Assembly: GCA_027061995.1 (NCBI GenBank)
Contig: JAMOUT010000056.1
Location: 1-41,490 of the forward strand
Length of the DNA: 41,490 bases
Direction: 5' to 3'
Origin: Candidatus Aminicenantota bacterium
Lineage (GTDB): Bacteria > Acidobacteriota > Aminicenantia > JAMOAD01
The position numbers and the translations under genes are program-made. The notes below the pieces were generated by a model that saw nothing but the letters and a program-made list of their open reading frames with translations, did not search any database and was not told the origin of the DNA. Below, in pieces: positions 22,875 through 31,569 of the stretch. Positions within the stretch are counted from its first letter, which is position 1; every line of letters starts with the position of its first letter.

Positions 22875-25253
22875 ATGTTAGAGACAAAGAGGAAAATATT
22901 AATTGTTTTTATTGTGTTTTTAATCTTCTTCTTATTTTTTTCGATTAAGGATTGCTTTTTTACAAATGGAAATTTCGAGAATAAGATAATTAGATACGGG
23001 CGAAAGCAAACGATTAAAAGTCTTGATATAACGGATACCCCTATAATTAACCGAGAGCCGTATCTTGTATTCGGGAAATATATAAAACTTCCCGCAGGAA
23101 GATACAGCGTGGATTTTTTTATAAAATCGGTGGAGAAAAAACAGGTTAAAATAGATATTGATATAGCTTCGGACAGGGGTAGGGAGATAGAGGTAAAAAA
23201 AGCAGGAAATTTAATGCTCGGTGATAATATTTTATCCGTGAATCTATTATTAAAAGATTCAAAAGAGATAGAACCGCGGGTTAAACTTTACGATAATGCG
23301 CATAATGTATTTGTTGAAAAAATTGAGATAAGGAAAATCGGTAATATTTACCCTTTTAAAAAAATAATATTAAAAACGATTTTTTACACCTTTTTTTCAA
23401 TCTTATTTATTTTTGCAGTATTCAGTAGTTCGAATGAAAACTCGGAATGGAAAAGATATATTTTGTTTTTCATCTTTTTCCTGAGTTTTTATCTTATTTT
23501 AATTAGAAGTTGGATTTCCGAAGATGCTTTTATAACTCTAAGACATGTTGAAAATTTTATCTCGGGATATGGCCCTGTTTTTAATATAGGGGAGAGAGTT
23601 GAAGGTTTTTCCCATGTTTTGTGGTTTTATATGGTATCTTTATTCAGATGGTCGGGGGTGACGATAAAAGCGAGTGTTATTATCCCTTCCCTGATTTTCT
23701 CTTTTTCCGCTCTCTATATTTTTTTATTTAAAATAAGGGTATCTGATGAACGGAAAGAGGTCTTGAATTTCTCCGCTCCCGCTCTTCTTGCGGCAAGCGC
23801 TTTTATTGATTTTGGCACGAGCGGACTTGAATCACCCCTCTCTTATCTTCTTTTAATAATATATTCCAAAATGCTTCTTGAAGGGAGTTTTCATAAAAAA
23901 CCGGAAATTTTCGGTATGATAATTGCCCTTCTTGTTTTTACAAGGCCTGATTTTGGTATCTTCCTTATCTTAAACATAATTTTCTTTGTGTATGAATTAT
24001 ATCGGAAGAGAATCAAATTCAAATTTTTACTTAATTTTTCTCTTTTTTCCATTGTTCCTCTGTTTTTGTATGAGATTTTCAGAATGGGGTATTATGCTGC
24101 CATATTTCCCAACCCTTTTTATACGAAAACAGGAAGCGGCTCCTATTTTTCGGCGGGGATAAATTATTTTCTTGATTTTTCCGAAGGTAGTCTGTTTTTA
24201 CCTGTTGTTGTTTTCGCTTTACTTATTCTTATTTTTAAAAAAGATAAATCTGACGGGAGAATACTCCTCCTATTATCGGGTTTTACCCATCTGTTTTTTA
24301 TTGTCAGAGGGGGTGGGGATTTTATGCACGGAAGATTTCTTCTCCCCTCTTTTATTCTGCTTTCGGCAGGCACAATAGGGATTTTTGATGAATATTTTTC
24401 ATCTTCCGAAATAAAAAGAATATCAGCTGTTTTTTTGATAGCTTTTATATTTATTATCGGTTTGTTTGTAAAGCCTGCTCAAAAGCGGGGGCATTATTTT
24501 AACAGAGGGGGGATTTCGGATGAAAGATTCGCATACTACAAAGATAAAAATATCCCGCTTAAATATCTTTTTAAAGAAAATATTATTTTTATGTGGAAAA
24601 CCATAGGAGAAAACTATCATTATATTGCGGAGAAAGCCAAATTAAAGATAAGAGTTGCATATAAGAATGTGGGGTTTATAGGGTATTATGCGGGAAAGAG
24701 AGTTTTTGTTCTTGATAAACTTGGATTGACCGATCCAATTGTTTCAAGATTAAAAATCAAAAAAAGGGGAAGACCCGGGCATGAAAAATACGCCCCTTTT
24801 CCTTATCTTTATTATAGGGAACTAACATTTTCCCCTACCCCTTTCCCTTTATGGAACAGGTTCGCCAAAACGAATCAGGGAATACTATGGGATATCTCTC
24901 CGAAAACAATGAGGAGATTCTCCTTTTTTCTCCCGAGGGATTTTAAAAATAATCTTGATAATGCTGTTACGGATTATTTGGAGAAACTTAATTATAAAAA
25001 AGGGGATGCCGATTTTCTCCTGTTTCTTAAAAAATATTGGCTTCCATATACGAAAACCGAAAATAGAAAGAGGTTCCTCGATAAGATAAATATGGAATTG
25101 ATAAAGCATGATTCAAACATATACAGATGGATTAACAGGAATAAAACAAAATTAAAACTTGTTGATGAAAAAATAACAGGGGACATGAGTATGAAAAAAT
25201 TTATCGAAAATATCCTGTTTTCAATAAAATATTTTAATATGAAGTTTGAATAA
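22875..25253 (+). CDS. Large GT-C-type membrane glycosyltransferase (GT39/AftB-like)
   Basis: 792 residues. One N-terminal helix (about 8-26) and a beta-rich extracytoplasmic domain (about 40-155) precede a membrane region of roughly ten helices. The first loop after the helix at about 190-215 carries SWISEDAFITLRHVENFISG, then GYGPVFNIGERVEGFSHVLW. This acidic-loop plus 'N-x-G-E-R-V-E-G' pattern is characteristic of GT-C enzymes such as AftB-like arabinofuranosyltransferases and other polyprenyl-phosphate-sugar users. A late LDKLGLTDPIVSRL and GRPGHEKYAP region also recurs in that group. It would transfer sugar from a lipid-linked donor on the periplasmic face. It is 1 base from the polymerase/glycosidase gene, so both likely build one surface glycan. 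Donor and acceptor unknown. Confidence 0.72.
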   Translation: MLETKRKILIVFIVFLIFFLFFSIKDCFFTNGNFENKIIRYGRKQTIKSLDITDTPIINREPYLVFGKYIKLPAGRYSVDFFIKSVEKKQVKIDIDIASDRGREIEVKKAGNLMLGDNILSVNLLLKDSKEIEPRVKLYDNAHNVFVEKIEIRKIGNIYPFKKIILKTIFYTFFSILFIFAVFSSSNENSEWKRYILFFIFFLSFYLILIRSWISEDAFITLRHVENFISGYGPVFNIGERVEGFSHVLWFYMVSLFRWSGVTIKASVIIPSLIFSFSALYIFLFKIRVSDERKEVLNFSAPALLAASAFIDFGTSGLESPLSYLLLIIYSKMLLEGSFHKKPEIFGMIIALLVFTRPDFGIFLILNIIFFVYELYRKRIKFKFLLNFSLFSIVPLFLYEIFRMGYYAAIFPNPFYTKTGSGSYFSAGINYFLDFSEGSLFLPVVVFALLILIFKKDKSDGRILLLLSGFTHLFFIVRGGGDFMHGRFLLPSFILLSAGTIGIFDEYFSSSEIKRISAVFLIAFIFIIGLFVKPAQKRGHYFNRGGISDERFAYYKDKNIPLKYLFKENIIFMWKTIGENYHYIAEKAKLKIRVAYKNVGFIGYYAGKRVFVLDKLGLTDPIVSRLKIKKRGRPGHEKYAPFPYLYYRELTFSPTPFPLWNRFAKTNQGILWDISPKTMRRFSFFLPRDFKNNLDNAVTDYLEKLNYKKGDADFLLFLKKYWLPYTKTENRKRFLDKINMELIKHDSNIYRWINRNKTKLKLVDEKITGDMSMKKFIENILFSIKYFNMKFE

Positions 25254-25295
25254 TTCCGTTTTTGAAAATTAATAATATTTTTTACCTTTGTTTTT

Positions 25296-25328
25296 AGCGG
25301 GACATACGATTATTTAAGCTGTCCTGCT
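25296..25328 (+). terminator. Hairpin after the glycan locus
   Basis: AGCGGGACA (25296-25304) pairs with TGTCCTGCT (25320-25328), nine pairs including one G-U, with a 15-base loop. It is followed by TTTGACTCATTTTTATTTC, which is T-rich but interrupted. Likely a terminator for the two glycan genes. TTGACT directly after it (25329-25334) could also serve as a -35 for the phosphatase gene (possible TAGAAA -10 at 25352-25357). Confidence 0.5.
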
Positions 25329-25404
25329 TTGACTCATTTTTATTTCAATTTTAGAAACTGTGATAGTAACTTGATGAAAAGGGTTAAAAAGGATAAAATA
25401 ACGG

Positions 25405-27306
25405 ATGAGAAAATTTCTAAAAATCAGTGGAATAGCATTTCTTGTTCTTCTTTTTTTCTTTCTCCCTTTTGCCGATGCATTAAAATTAGATGCTATCCTT
25501 ATCTCAATATATATAATTTATAAAATATTTTCATTTATTTTAAAAAAGATATTATGGAAAGTCCGAAATAAACTTATATTATCCTATCTTTTTTTAACTA
25601 TAATCCCTTTGCTTTTATTTTTACTTCTGACATATTTTGCGGCTAATTTTTTCTTTGCAAGATACGGCAATTATATCGTTACCAACAACTTGCAATATAG
25701 ATTGGAGTTTATGAAAAAGGTTATTGATTCAAAAAGAATCGGTAAAGAGAATTTCGGAATAGTGAAGATTAAGGATAAGAATCTTCTTGATAATTTCAAA
25801 TATCTGATTAAGAAAATTAATAAAAAAGAGAACATTGAGAGTGGAATACTTCTTTATAAAGGGGAACTCAATTTTTACTGTTTTTCCGCCGGTTCTCTTT
25901 TTGTCCGTAAAATTACCGAAAAGACTCTTGAATCAATTAGAAATTTCACTCTTTGGAAACCCATTTTTCGGGTTTTAAAGAATAATAGTCTTGAAGGTCC
26001 AAAAGATTCCCCCAAATCTCAATCAATAAGCATAAGTATCGGTAAACCGGAAAATAAAACAGGTGAAAACGAAAATCTCAAAGATCGGATCCTTTATGAG
26101 ATATCTTGTGATGAAAACAGTAAAGGCAAAAAGAATGATCATGGCAAATTCATTAATCTTACGGAATTTCAATTTATTACTGCATTGCAAATAATGAATA
26201 TTGATAAAAAAGAGATTCATACCGCTTTTTTTACTATCATCTTTGATAAGGAGCTGGCCGTTAAAAAAATAAAATCCACTGTTTTATCCGGGACAATAGA
26301 TGTTTCTCGTAAGATAATCCTTTATATTATGTCCGCCTTGTTTATCATATTCTCTATTTTATACATTATCTCATTTATCCTCGGAATAATACTTGCAAAA
26401 AGTATAACATCCTCGATTTCCAATTTATACGAAGGAACAAAAAAGATTATGGAGAAAAATTTTAAATTCAAAATTCACAAGATTCCGTCGGATCAACTTG
26501 GTGAAGTGGCTCTTTCTTTTAATTCTATGGCGGATAGTATAAATAATCTGCTTGAAGAGGAAAAAGAAAAGGAAAGATTAAAAAAAGAGATTGAGCTTGC
26601 GGCTAAAATGCAAAACCGCCTTTTACCTAAGGATGATTTGGTGAAAGATAATATAATGCTTTCCGGACTATCTATATTTGCTCAGGAGGTTGGCGGAGAT
26701 TATTATGATTATTTTGAAACTTCAGACGGCAGGGTATTTTTCTCCATTGCGGATGTTGCCGGCAAAGGGATGTCAGCGGCTTTTTATATGGCGGAAGTTA
26801 AAGGGATTGTCAGAAGTTTTGCGGAAAGTTCTTTTGATTTAAAGGTGATAACGGAAAAAGTGAATAATATAATATTTAATTCACTCGAAAAGATTAGTTT
26901 TGTTACCGCTATTTTGGGATATGTTGATAAAGCGGGGAAAAAGGTTCGGTATGTTCGTTGCGGGCATCCTTTGCCTATTGTTGTGAAAAAGGATGGTGTA
27001 ATCACTGAAATTAAGTCTGAAGGAGTTGCGCTCGGATTAAGAGAAGATATCTCCGATAGTATTGAGGTTAAAGAGATCGGATTAAAGGATTCGGATACAG
27101 TGATATTTTATACGGACGGTTTATCCGAGATGACGAATGAACAAGGTGAACTTTTTACAAGTAGAGGGATTATCTCTATTTTTAAAGACGGTAAGATTAA
27201 TTCTGTTCGTGATATAAAGAAAAGACTTAAAGATGGTATCTATTCTTATATAAGCGAAGATTTTATTGATGATGATATAACTTTATTAATAATAAGAAAA
27301 GGATAG
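25405..27306 (+). CDS. HAMP-SpoIIE serine phosphatase (RsbU/PP2C type)
   Basis: 633 residues. Hydrophobic helices near 8-26, 30-48 and 55-78 precede an extracytoplasmic sensor region, a further helix (about 303-332), HAMP (about 333-385), a short coiled coil with KEIELAAKMQNRLLPKD, and a SpoIIE phosphatase domain (about 415-633). Metal-binding acidic motifs of the PP2C fold are intact: GGDYYDYF, SIADVAGKGMSAAF, FYTDGLSEM and FIDDDITLL. Such proteins dephosphorylate anti-sigma-factor antagonists (STAS proteins) in response to an external signal. No STAS or RsbW-type kinase is in the window, so its target is elsewhere. Seven bases separate it from rnc, so the two are probably cotranscribed. Confidence 0.9.
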   Translation: MRKFLKISGIAFLVLLFFFLPFADALKLDAILISIYIIYKIFSFILKKILWKVRNKLILSYLFLTIIPLLLFLLLTYFAANFFFARYGNYIVTNNLQYRLEFMKKVIDSKRIGKENFGIVKIKDKNLLDNFKYLIKKINKKENIESGILLYKGELNFYCFSAGSLFVRKITEKTLESIRNFTLWKPIFRVLKNNSLEGPKDSPKSQSISISIGKPENKTGENENLKDRILYEISCDENSKGKKNDHGKFINLTEFQFITALQIMNIDKKEIHTAFFTIIFDKELAVKKIKSTVLSGTIDVSRKIILYIMSALFIIFSILYIISFILGIILAKSITSSISNLYEGTKKIMEKNFKFKIHKIPSDQLGEVALSFNSMADSINNLLEEEKEKERLKKEIELAAKMQNRLLPKDDLVKDNIMLSGLSIFAQEVGGDYYDYFETSDGRVFFSIADVAGKGMSAAFYMAEVKGIVRSFAESSFDLKVITEKVNNIIFNSLEKISFVTAILGYVDKAGKKVRYVRCGHPLPIVVKKDGVITEIKSEGVALGLREDISDSIEVKEIGLKDSDTVIFYTDGLSEMTNEQGELFTSRGIISIFKDGKINSVRDIKKRLKDGIYSYISEDFIDDDITLLIIRKG

Positions 27307-27312
27307 TGTAAA

Positions 27313-28041
27313 ATGGGATTTGAACAATTATATGAAAAAATAGATTATGAATTTAAAAACCCGTCTTTACTAAAAAAAGCTCTGACACATTCATCTTTTG
27401 TTAAGAATCAACAAGAGAGTAATGAAGTTTATGAATTTTTGGGAGATTCCATTATAGGGTTTTATCTTGCTGAAAAACTTGTTCAGTCCTTTCCTTCTTT
27501 GAGAGAAGGGGATTTGAGCAAATTAAAAGCAATCCTTTCCTCAAGAAAATATCTGTTTGAAATATCAAAGAAAATAGATTTGGGTGAATATATTTTTCTC
27601 GGAAGAGGGGAAAAATTGGATAAGGGAAGGGAAAAATTAAATATAGTTTCATCAACCTTTGAAGCATTGATTGCAGCTGTTTATCTTGATTCGGATTTAC
27701 AGGCGGTTAACAGAATATTGGATAAATTATTCAGCTCTTTTTTCGAGGAATTAAAAGGCAAGAATATTAAAATCAATGATTATAAATCCGAAGCTCAGGA
27801 ATTATTTCAGAAAATATGGAAAAAAACCCCTATATATATAGTGGATAATGAGATGGGGCCCGAGCATGATAAAATATTTGAAGTTGTAATGATCGGGGTG
27901 AACAATGATATTCTTGTTCGAGGTAAAGGTAAAACAAAAAAAGATGCCGAGCAAACCGCTGCAAAACTTTATATAAACACACTGTTTCCCGAAAAAAAGA
28001 TTATTGATTTTGATGATTTTTTTATTGAAATATTAGATTAA
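27313..28041 (+). CDS. rnc: Ribonuclease III
   Basis: 242 residues. The N-terminal RNase III domain has the signature EVYEFLGDSIIGFYLAEKL with catalytic E41 and D45, and a second acidic cluster in SSTFEALIAAVYLDSD. A C-terminal double-stranded RNA-binding domain (about 165-232) starts DYKSEAQELFQKIWKK and has the basic GKGKTKKDAEQTAAKLY helix. The enzyme cleaves double-stranded RNA in rRNA processing and mRNA turnover. The gene follows the SpoIIE phosphatase by 6 bases. Assignment is secure. Confidence 0.96.
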   Translation: MGFEQLYEKIDYEFKNPSLLKKALTHSSFVKNQQESNEVYEFLGDSIIGFYLAEKLVQSFPSLREGDLSKLKAILSSRKYLFEISKKIDLGEYIFLGRGEKLDKGREKLNIVSSTFEALIAAVYLDSDLQAVNRILDKLFSSFFEELKGKNIKINDYKSEAQELFQKIWKKTPIYIVDNEMGPEHDKIFEVVMIGVNNDILVRGKGKTKKDAEQTAAKLYINTLFPEKKIIDFDDFFIEILD

Positions 28042-28053
28042 AAGGAGGATTAA

Positions 28054-28389
28054 ATGATAATTAAAAGAAGTGTTAATGAATTTCCTTCAATGATAGTTAA
28101 AGAGGCGAAAAACACTAAGATAAGATGGATGATTGGTCCCGATGATAATGTTCCGAATTTTTATCTTAGGGTCTTTGATCTTGAAAAGGGCGGGGAGAGT
28201 CCGTATCATAATCATCCGTGGGAGCATGAGGTTTTTATCCTCGAAGGTGAAGGATATTTAAGAACCGAGGATAATAATTATGATTTTAAACCCTATGATG
28301 TTCTTTATGTTCCCCCTAATGTTCAGCATCAGTTTGTTAATAAAGGGGATGGAATTTTAAGATTTATCTGTGTGGTTCCGAAACAATAG
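28054..28389 (+). CDS. Small cupin-domain protein
   Basis: 111 residues with an excellent AGGAGG site. A single cupin barrel carries the metal-binding motif SPYHNHPWEHEVFILEGEG (motif 1: two His, then Glu, with a further His) and motif 2 PPNVQHQFVNKG. The spacing fits a metal-binding cupin_2. Proteins of this size can be sugar isomerases, dioxygenases or sensors; nothing here selects among them. Its metal ligands look complete. It lies in the rnc-cupin-thioesterase-mazG run, a set of housekeeping or metabolite-repair genes. Confidence 0.85.
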   Translation: MIIKRSVNEFPSMIVKEAKNTKIRWMIGPDDNVPNFYLRVFDLEKGGESPYHNHPWEHEVFILEGEGYLRTEDNNYDFKPYDVLYVPPNVQHQFVNKGDGILRFICVVPKQ

Positions 28390-28398
28390 AGGGGTTGT

Positions 28399-28800
28399 AT
28401 GAAACCGCTTTTTGTTGAAGAAAACTTTGAACCTAAAACTTATGATATAGATTATGCGGGAATAGTCAGCAATCAGGTATATATCAGATGGTTGGAGGAT
28501 TTAAGGTTTAAACTTATTAAAGAGTATTATTCTTGGGAATCTTTAACGGGAGACATAGTTCCCGTTATAATCAGAACAGAGGTTGATTACCTTAAATCCG
28601 TGAAATTGAATGAGATTGTCAGAGGGACTATGTGGATGGAGAATGTCAGAGGACCCAGATATTTCTTGAAAGCGGAGATGTCGGTAGCAGGAAAAATAGT
28701 TTGCAAATCTGTTCAACAAGGGGTTTTTATTAATAAATCTTCCGGAAGGATAATTAGAATCCCCGATAAGATAAAAAAACATTTCCCGAAAAATGGATAA
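28399..28800 (+). CDS. Acyl-CoA thioesterase, 4HBT/YbgC-like
   Basis: 133 residues, a typical single hot-dog fold. The N-terminal DIDYAGIVSNQVYIRWLED matches the active-site segment of the 4-hydroxybenzoyl-CoA thioesterase family (D-x-x-G-x-V-x-x-x-x-Y-x-x-W), with D18 as the likely catalytic residue. It is followed by IIRTEVDYLKSVKLNEIV and a long strand pattern. YbgC members hydrolyse short-chain acyl-CoA or acyl-ACP; substrate here unknown. The end overlaps the mazG start by 8 bases. Although YbgC often neighbours tol-pal, here the CpoB-like gene is more than 20 kb away. Confidence 0.85.
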   Translation: MKPLFVEENFEPKTYDIDYAGIVSNQVYIRWLEDLRFKLIKEYYSWESLTGDIVPVIIRTEVDYLKSVKLNEIVRGTMWMENVRGPRYFLKAEMSVAGKIVCKSVQQGVFINKSSGRIIRIPDKIKKHFPKNG

Positions 28801-29539
28801 AGAAAAACTATTTTATGATATTCTTGATATAATGGAAACGCTGAGAGGGGAAAACGGTTGCCCGTGGGATAGAGCGCAAACTCTTAAAACTTTAAGAGGA
28901 AATATCATTGAAGAAGCTTATGAGCTTGTTGATGCCATAACGGAAAACAGCATTGAGCATATTAAAGAGGAGGCGGGAGATCTGCTTTTACAATCCGTTT
29001 TTATCGCTCAACTGCTTAAAGAGGAAGGGAACGGTGATATCTATGATATTTTAGCTCTATTAAAAGAAAAACTTGTTAGCCGCCATCCTCATGTTTTCGG
29101 AGATAAAAAGGCGGAAACTCCCGAAGAAGCAATTGCAAGTTGGAACAGTGTTAAAAATCGGAATAAAACAAAAATTAATCTTGAGAAATACGGAAAATTC
29201 CCCGCTTTAACGGAAGCTTATAAAATTACAAGAAAAGCGGAAAAAATGGGACTCGATTGGGAAAAACCGGAAGATGTTTTTAGTAAGATTGATGAAGAGA
29301 TCGAGGAGCTGAAAAAAGCTATTATGGACAATGAAAAAAATGAGATAGAGGAAGAGCTGGGAGATCTCTTTTTAACGGTTGTAAATCTTTCGAGAAAATT
29401 GGAAATTGAGCCTGAGGTTGCTCTGAAAAAAGGGAATAAAAAATTTATTAAAAGGGTTAAACAAATATTGAAAGAAAAAAAAAGCGGGAATAAAAAAGAT
29501 ATTGAAACATTATGGGAAGAAACAAAACAAAAGCTTTAA
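28793..29539 (+). CDS. mazG: Nucleoside triphosphate pyrophosphohydrolase MazG
   Basis: 248 residues, close to the 263 of E. coli MazG and with both all-alpha repeats. The first has CPWDRAQTLKTLRGNIIEEA, then EEAGDLLLQSVF; the second has GLDWEKPEDVFSKIDEEIEE, then EEELGDLFLTVVNLSR. The paired E-x-x-E and E-x-x-D helices bind Mg2+. The enzyme hydrolyses NTPs and dNTPs to monophosphates and pyrophosphate, cleaning the nucleotide pool. Its ATG is inside the thioesterase gene, so translation is coupled. A new promoter follows directly after it. Confidence 0.95.
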   Translation: MDKEKLFYDILDIMETLRGENGCPWDRAQTLKTLRGNIIEEAYELVDAITENSIEHIKEEAGDLLLQSVFIAQLLKEEGNGDIYDILALLKEKLVSRHPHVFGDKKAETPEEAIASWNSVKNRNKTKINLEKYGKFPALTEAYKITRKAEKMGLDWEKPEDVFSKIDEEIEELKKAIMDNEKNEIEEELGDLFLTVVNLSRKLEIEPEVALKKGNKKFIKRVKQILKEKKSGNKKDIETLWEETKQKL

Positions 29540-29542
29540 TAC

Positions 29543-29571
29543 TTGACATTTATTAAAGAATGATTTATATT
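29543..29571 (+). promoter_or_regulatory. Sigma-70 promoter upstream of the M23 peptidase
   Basis: A perfect TTGACA (29543-29548), a 17-base spacer and TATATT (29566-29571, 5 of 6 matches). The start point near 29578 gives a leader of about 33 bases with GGAGAA as ribosome binding site before the ATG at 29611. Confidence 0.8.
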
Positions 29572-29610
29572 AAAAAACAATGTTGGATATAAAAATAACG
29601 GAGAATCAAG

Positions 29611-30567
29611 ATGGAAAATAAAAACAAATCATTTACTATCATTATTATGCCCGAAGGGGTAAAAGGTAAATATAGAACTATTGAATTATCGAAAAAAACC
29701 ATTAAAATAATGGCTTCGGCGGTTGCCGTATTTGTCTTTATCTTCCTCTTTATTATTATAGATTATTTTAATGTTAAATCAACAGCGATTCTTGTTAAAA
29801 AACTTGAGAATGAAAATAAAACACAAGCTCAAAAGATAGTTATGCTTGAAGATACGATGAAAGATTTGAATGCAAAATTAACAAAATTCGAAGAATATAA
29901 AAGAAAACTTAATATTATAGCGGGGCTTGAATCGCCGATGTCCTTAAAGGAGATCGGACAAGGGGATATTCCTGTGCAGAATTCTGTTCCCCCGACACAG
30001 AATAATATTAATAATAGTATAAATCTTCAAAAAAAAATTAAGTTAAAACAACCTGATAAAGTTGAATTAATAAAAAATAAAGCTAATAAGATAGAAAAAA
30101 ATTTGGATTTTTTATACAATTATTTTAAAGAACAGCAAAAGATTCTTGCTTCAACTCCATCAATATGGCCTACAAGAGGTATTATCACTTCTACATTTAA
30201 TTGGAGAATAGATCCTTTTACAGGTTTAAGAGAGTTTCATTATGGTATAGATATTGCAACACAGCTTGGAAACCCTGTTATAGCTACGGCGGACGGGATT
30301 GTAGTGGAATCCGCTTTTAAAAAAGATTTTGGTAATTATGTGGCGATTCTTCATAGTTACGGATTTAAGACCATATATGCCCATCTTAAAAAAAGACTTG
30401 TTAAAGTCGGGCAAAAAGTTAAAAGGGGGGATTCGATAGGACTTGTGGGAAGCACGGGTAAATCCACGGCTCCTCACCTTCATTATGAAGTTAGGGTTCA
30501 TAATAAACCGGTTAATCCTCTTGACTATATTCTTGAAAATGATTGGATAATAACTAAAAAACAGTAA
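29611..30567 (+). CDS. M23 family peptidase with membrane anchor and coiled coil
   Basis: 318 residues. One membrane helix (about 29-51), a coiled coil (about 55-95), a Pro/Asn/Gln-rich linker and a C-terminal LytM/M23 domain (about 190-308). The zinc ligands are complete: FHYGIDIATQLG (H-x-x-x-D) and APHLHYEVRV (H-x-H). Active members cut peptide cross-links of peptidoglycan, and the coiled coil resembles the EnvC/NlpD and MepM group. It is anchored in the inner membrane with the peptidase in the periplasm. Because all ligands are present it is probably an active endopeptidase rather than an amidase activator. The transketolase gene follows after 13 bases. Confidence 0.92.
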   Translation: MENKNKSFTIIIMPEGVKGKYRTIELSKKTIKIMASAVAVFVFIFLFIIIDYFNVKSTAILVKKLENENKTQAQKIVMLEDTMKDLNAKLTKFEEYKRKLNIIAGLESPMSLKEIGQGDIPVQNSVPPTQNNINNSINLQKKIKLKQPDKVELIKNKANKIEKNLDFLYNYFKEQQKILASTPSIWPTRGIITSTFNWRIDPFTGLREFHYGIDIATQLGNPVIATADGIVVESAFKKDFGNYVAILHSYGFKTIYAHLKKRLVKVGQKVKRGDSIGLVGSTGKSTAPHLHYEVRVHNKPVNPLDYILENDWIITKKQ

Positions 30568-30580
30568 AGGATAGAATAAA

Positions 30581-31522
30581 ATGGGAGAAATTATCAAACA
30601 AAGTTTAAGAGAGTCGTATGCCAAAACATTGATAAAATTAGGGAAAGAGCATCAGAATATTGTTGTTGTTGATGCGGATCTATCAACATCGACAAAAACA
30701 GCATTGTTCGGAAAGGAGTTTCCCGACAGGTTTTTTAATATCGGGATTTCCGAACAAAGCATGATAGGTATTGCGGCGGGGTTGGCTTTAAAAGGGAAGA
30801 CTGTTTTTGCGTCATCTTTTGCTGTTTTCGCATCAGGCAGGGATTGGGACCAGATAAGACAGAGTGTTTGTTATAATGAGGTGGATGTAAAGATTGTTGC
30901 AACTCACGGTGGAATCACTGTTGGTGAGGATGGAGCTACACACCAGAGTAATGAAGATATAGCTATTATGAGAATTTTGCCCAATATGAGAGTCATAGTT
31001 CCGGCGGATGCTTTTGAAACGGAAAGAGTTATAGAGAAAGTTTATGGAATAAAAGGTCCGTTTTATGTCAGATTATCAAGGGAAAATTTCCCTGTCATTT
31101 ATGATAAGGATTATAAATTTGAACTTGGCAGATTTGATGTGCTTAGAAAAGGAAAAGATGGAGTTATCTTTGCTATCGGAAAAGAGGTTTATGAGAGTTT
31201 GTCGGCGGCTGAAGAGCTTGAAAAGGAGGGTATATCAATGACTGTTATTAATGCTTCTTCGGTGAAACCTCTTGACAAGGATTTAATATATCAATATGCG
31301 AAGGAGTTTGATAGATTCTTTGTTGTTGAAGAACATCAAAAGATAGGGGGGCTTGGTTCGGCAATAGGTGAATTTATTACCGAGGAAAGACCTATTATTA
31401 TAAAAAAAATAGGAATAGATAATATTTTCGGTGTTTCGGGTAAAGCCGATGATCTGATAAAATATTTTAAACTTGATTCAAAAGGGATTTATAATTATAT
31501 TAAAACAGTAATGGGGGGTTAA
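30581..31522 (+). CDS. Transketolase C-terminal subunit
   Basis: 313 residues covering the pyrimidine-binding and C-terminal domains of a split transketolase. The thiamine diphosphate-activating Glu lies in FFNIGISEQSMIGIAAG; other landmarks are THGGITVGEDGATHQSNED and VIVPADAFETE. Family members transfer two-carbon ketol units in the pentose phosphate pathway; a DXS-like or other TPP-dependent role is less likely given the THGGITVGEDG motif. The N-terminal (diphosphate-binding) subunit, which is normally just upstream, is not present: the neighbour is an M23 peptidase. It must be encoded elsewhere if the enzyme works. Confidence 0.9.
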   Translation: MGEIIKQSLRESYAKTLIKLGKEHQNIVVVDADLSTSTKTALFGKEFPDRFFNIGISEQSMIGIAAGLALKGKTVFASSFAVFASGRDWDQIRQSVCYNEVDVKIVATHGGITVGEDGATHQSNEDIAIMRILPNMRVIVPADAFETERVIEKVYGIKGPFYVRLSRENFPVIYDKDYKFELGRFDVLRKGKDGVIFAIGKEVYESLSAAEELEKEGISMTVINASSVKPLDKDLIYQYAKEFDRFFVVEEHQKIGGLGSAIGEFITEERPIIIKKIGIDNIFGVSGKADDLIKYFKLDSKGIYNYIKTVMGG

Positions 31523-31534
31523 AAAATTAAACAC

Positions 31535-31563
31535 TTGACAAATAGTCTGAATACAATTATTTT
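31535..31563 (+). promoter_or_regulatory. Promoter of the Ser/Thr kinase gene, leaderless geometry
   Basis: A perfect TTGACA (31535-31540), a 17-base spacer and TATTTT (31558-31563, 4 of 6). The predicted start, 7 bases downstream, is the A of the ATG at 31570. There is no purine-rich ribosome binding site in TATAAGT before the start codon. Confidence 0.65.
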
Positions 31564-31569
31564 ATAAGT

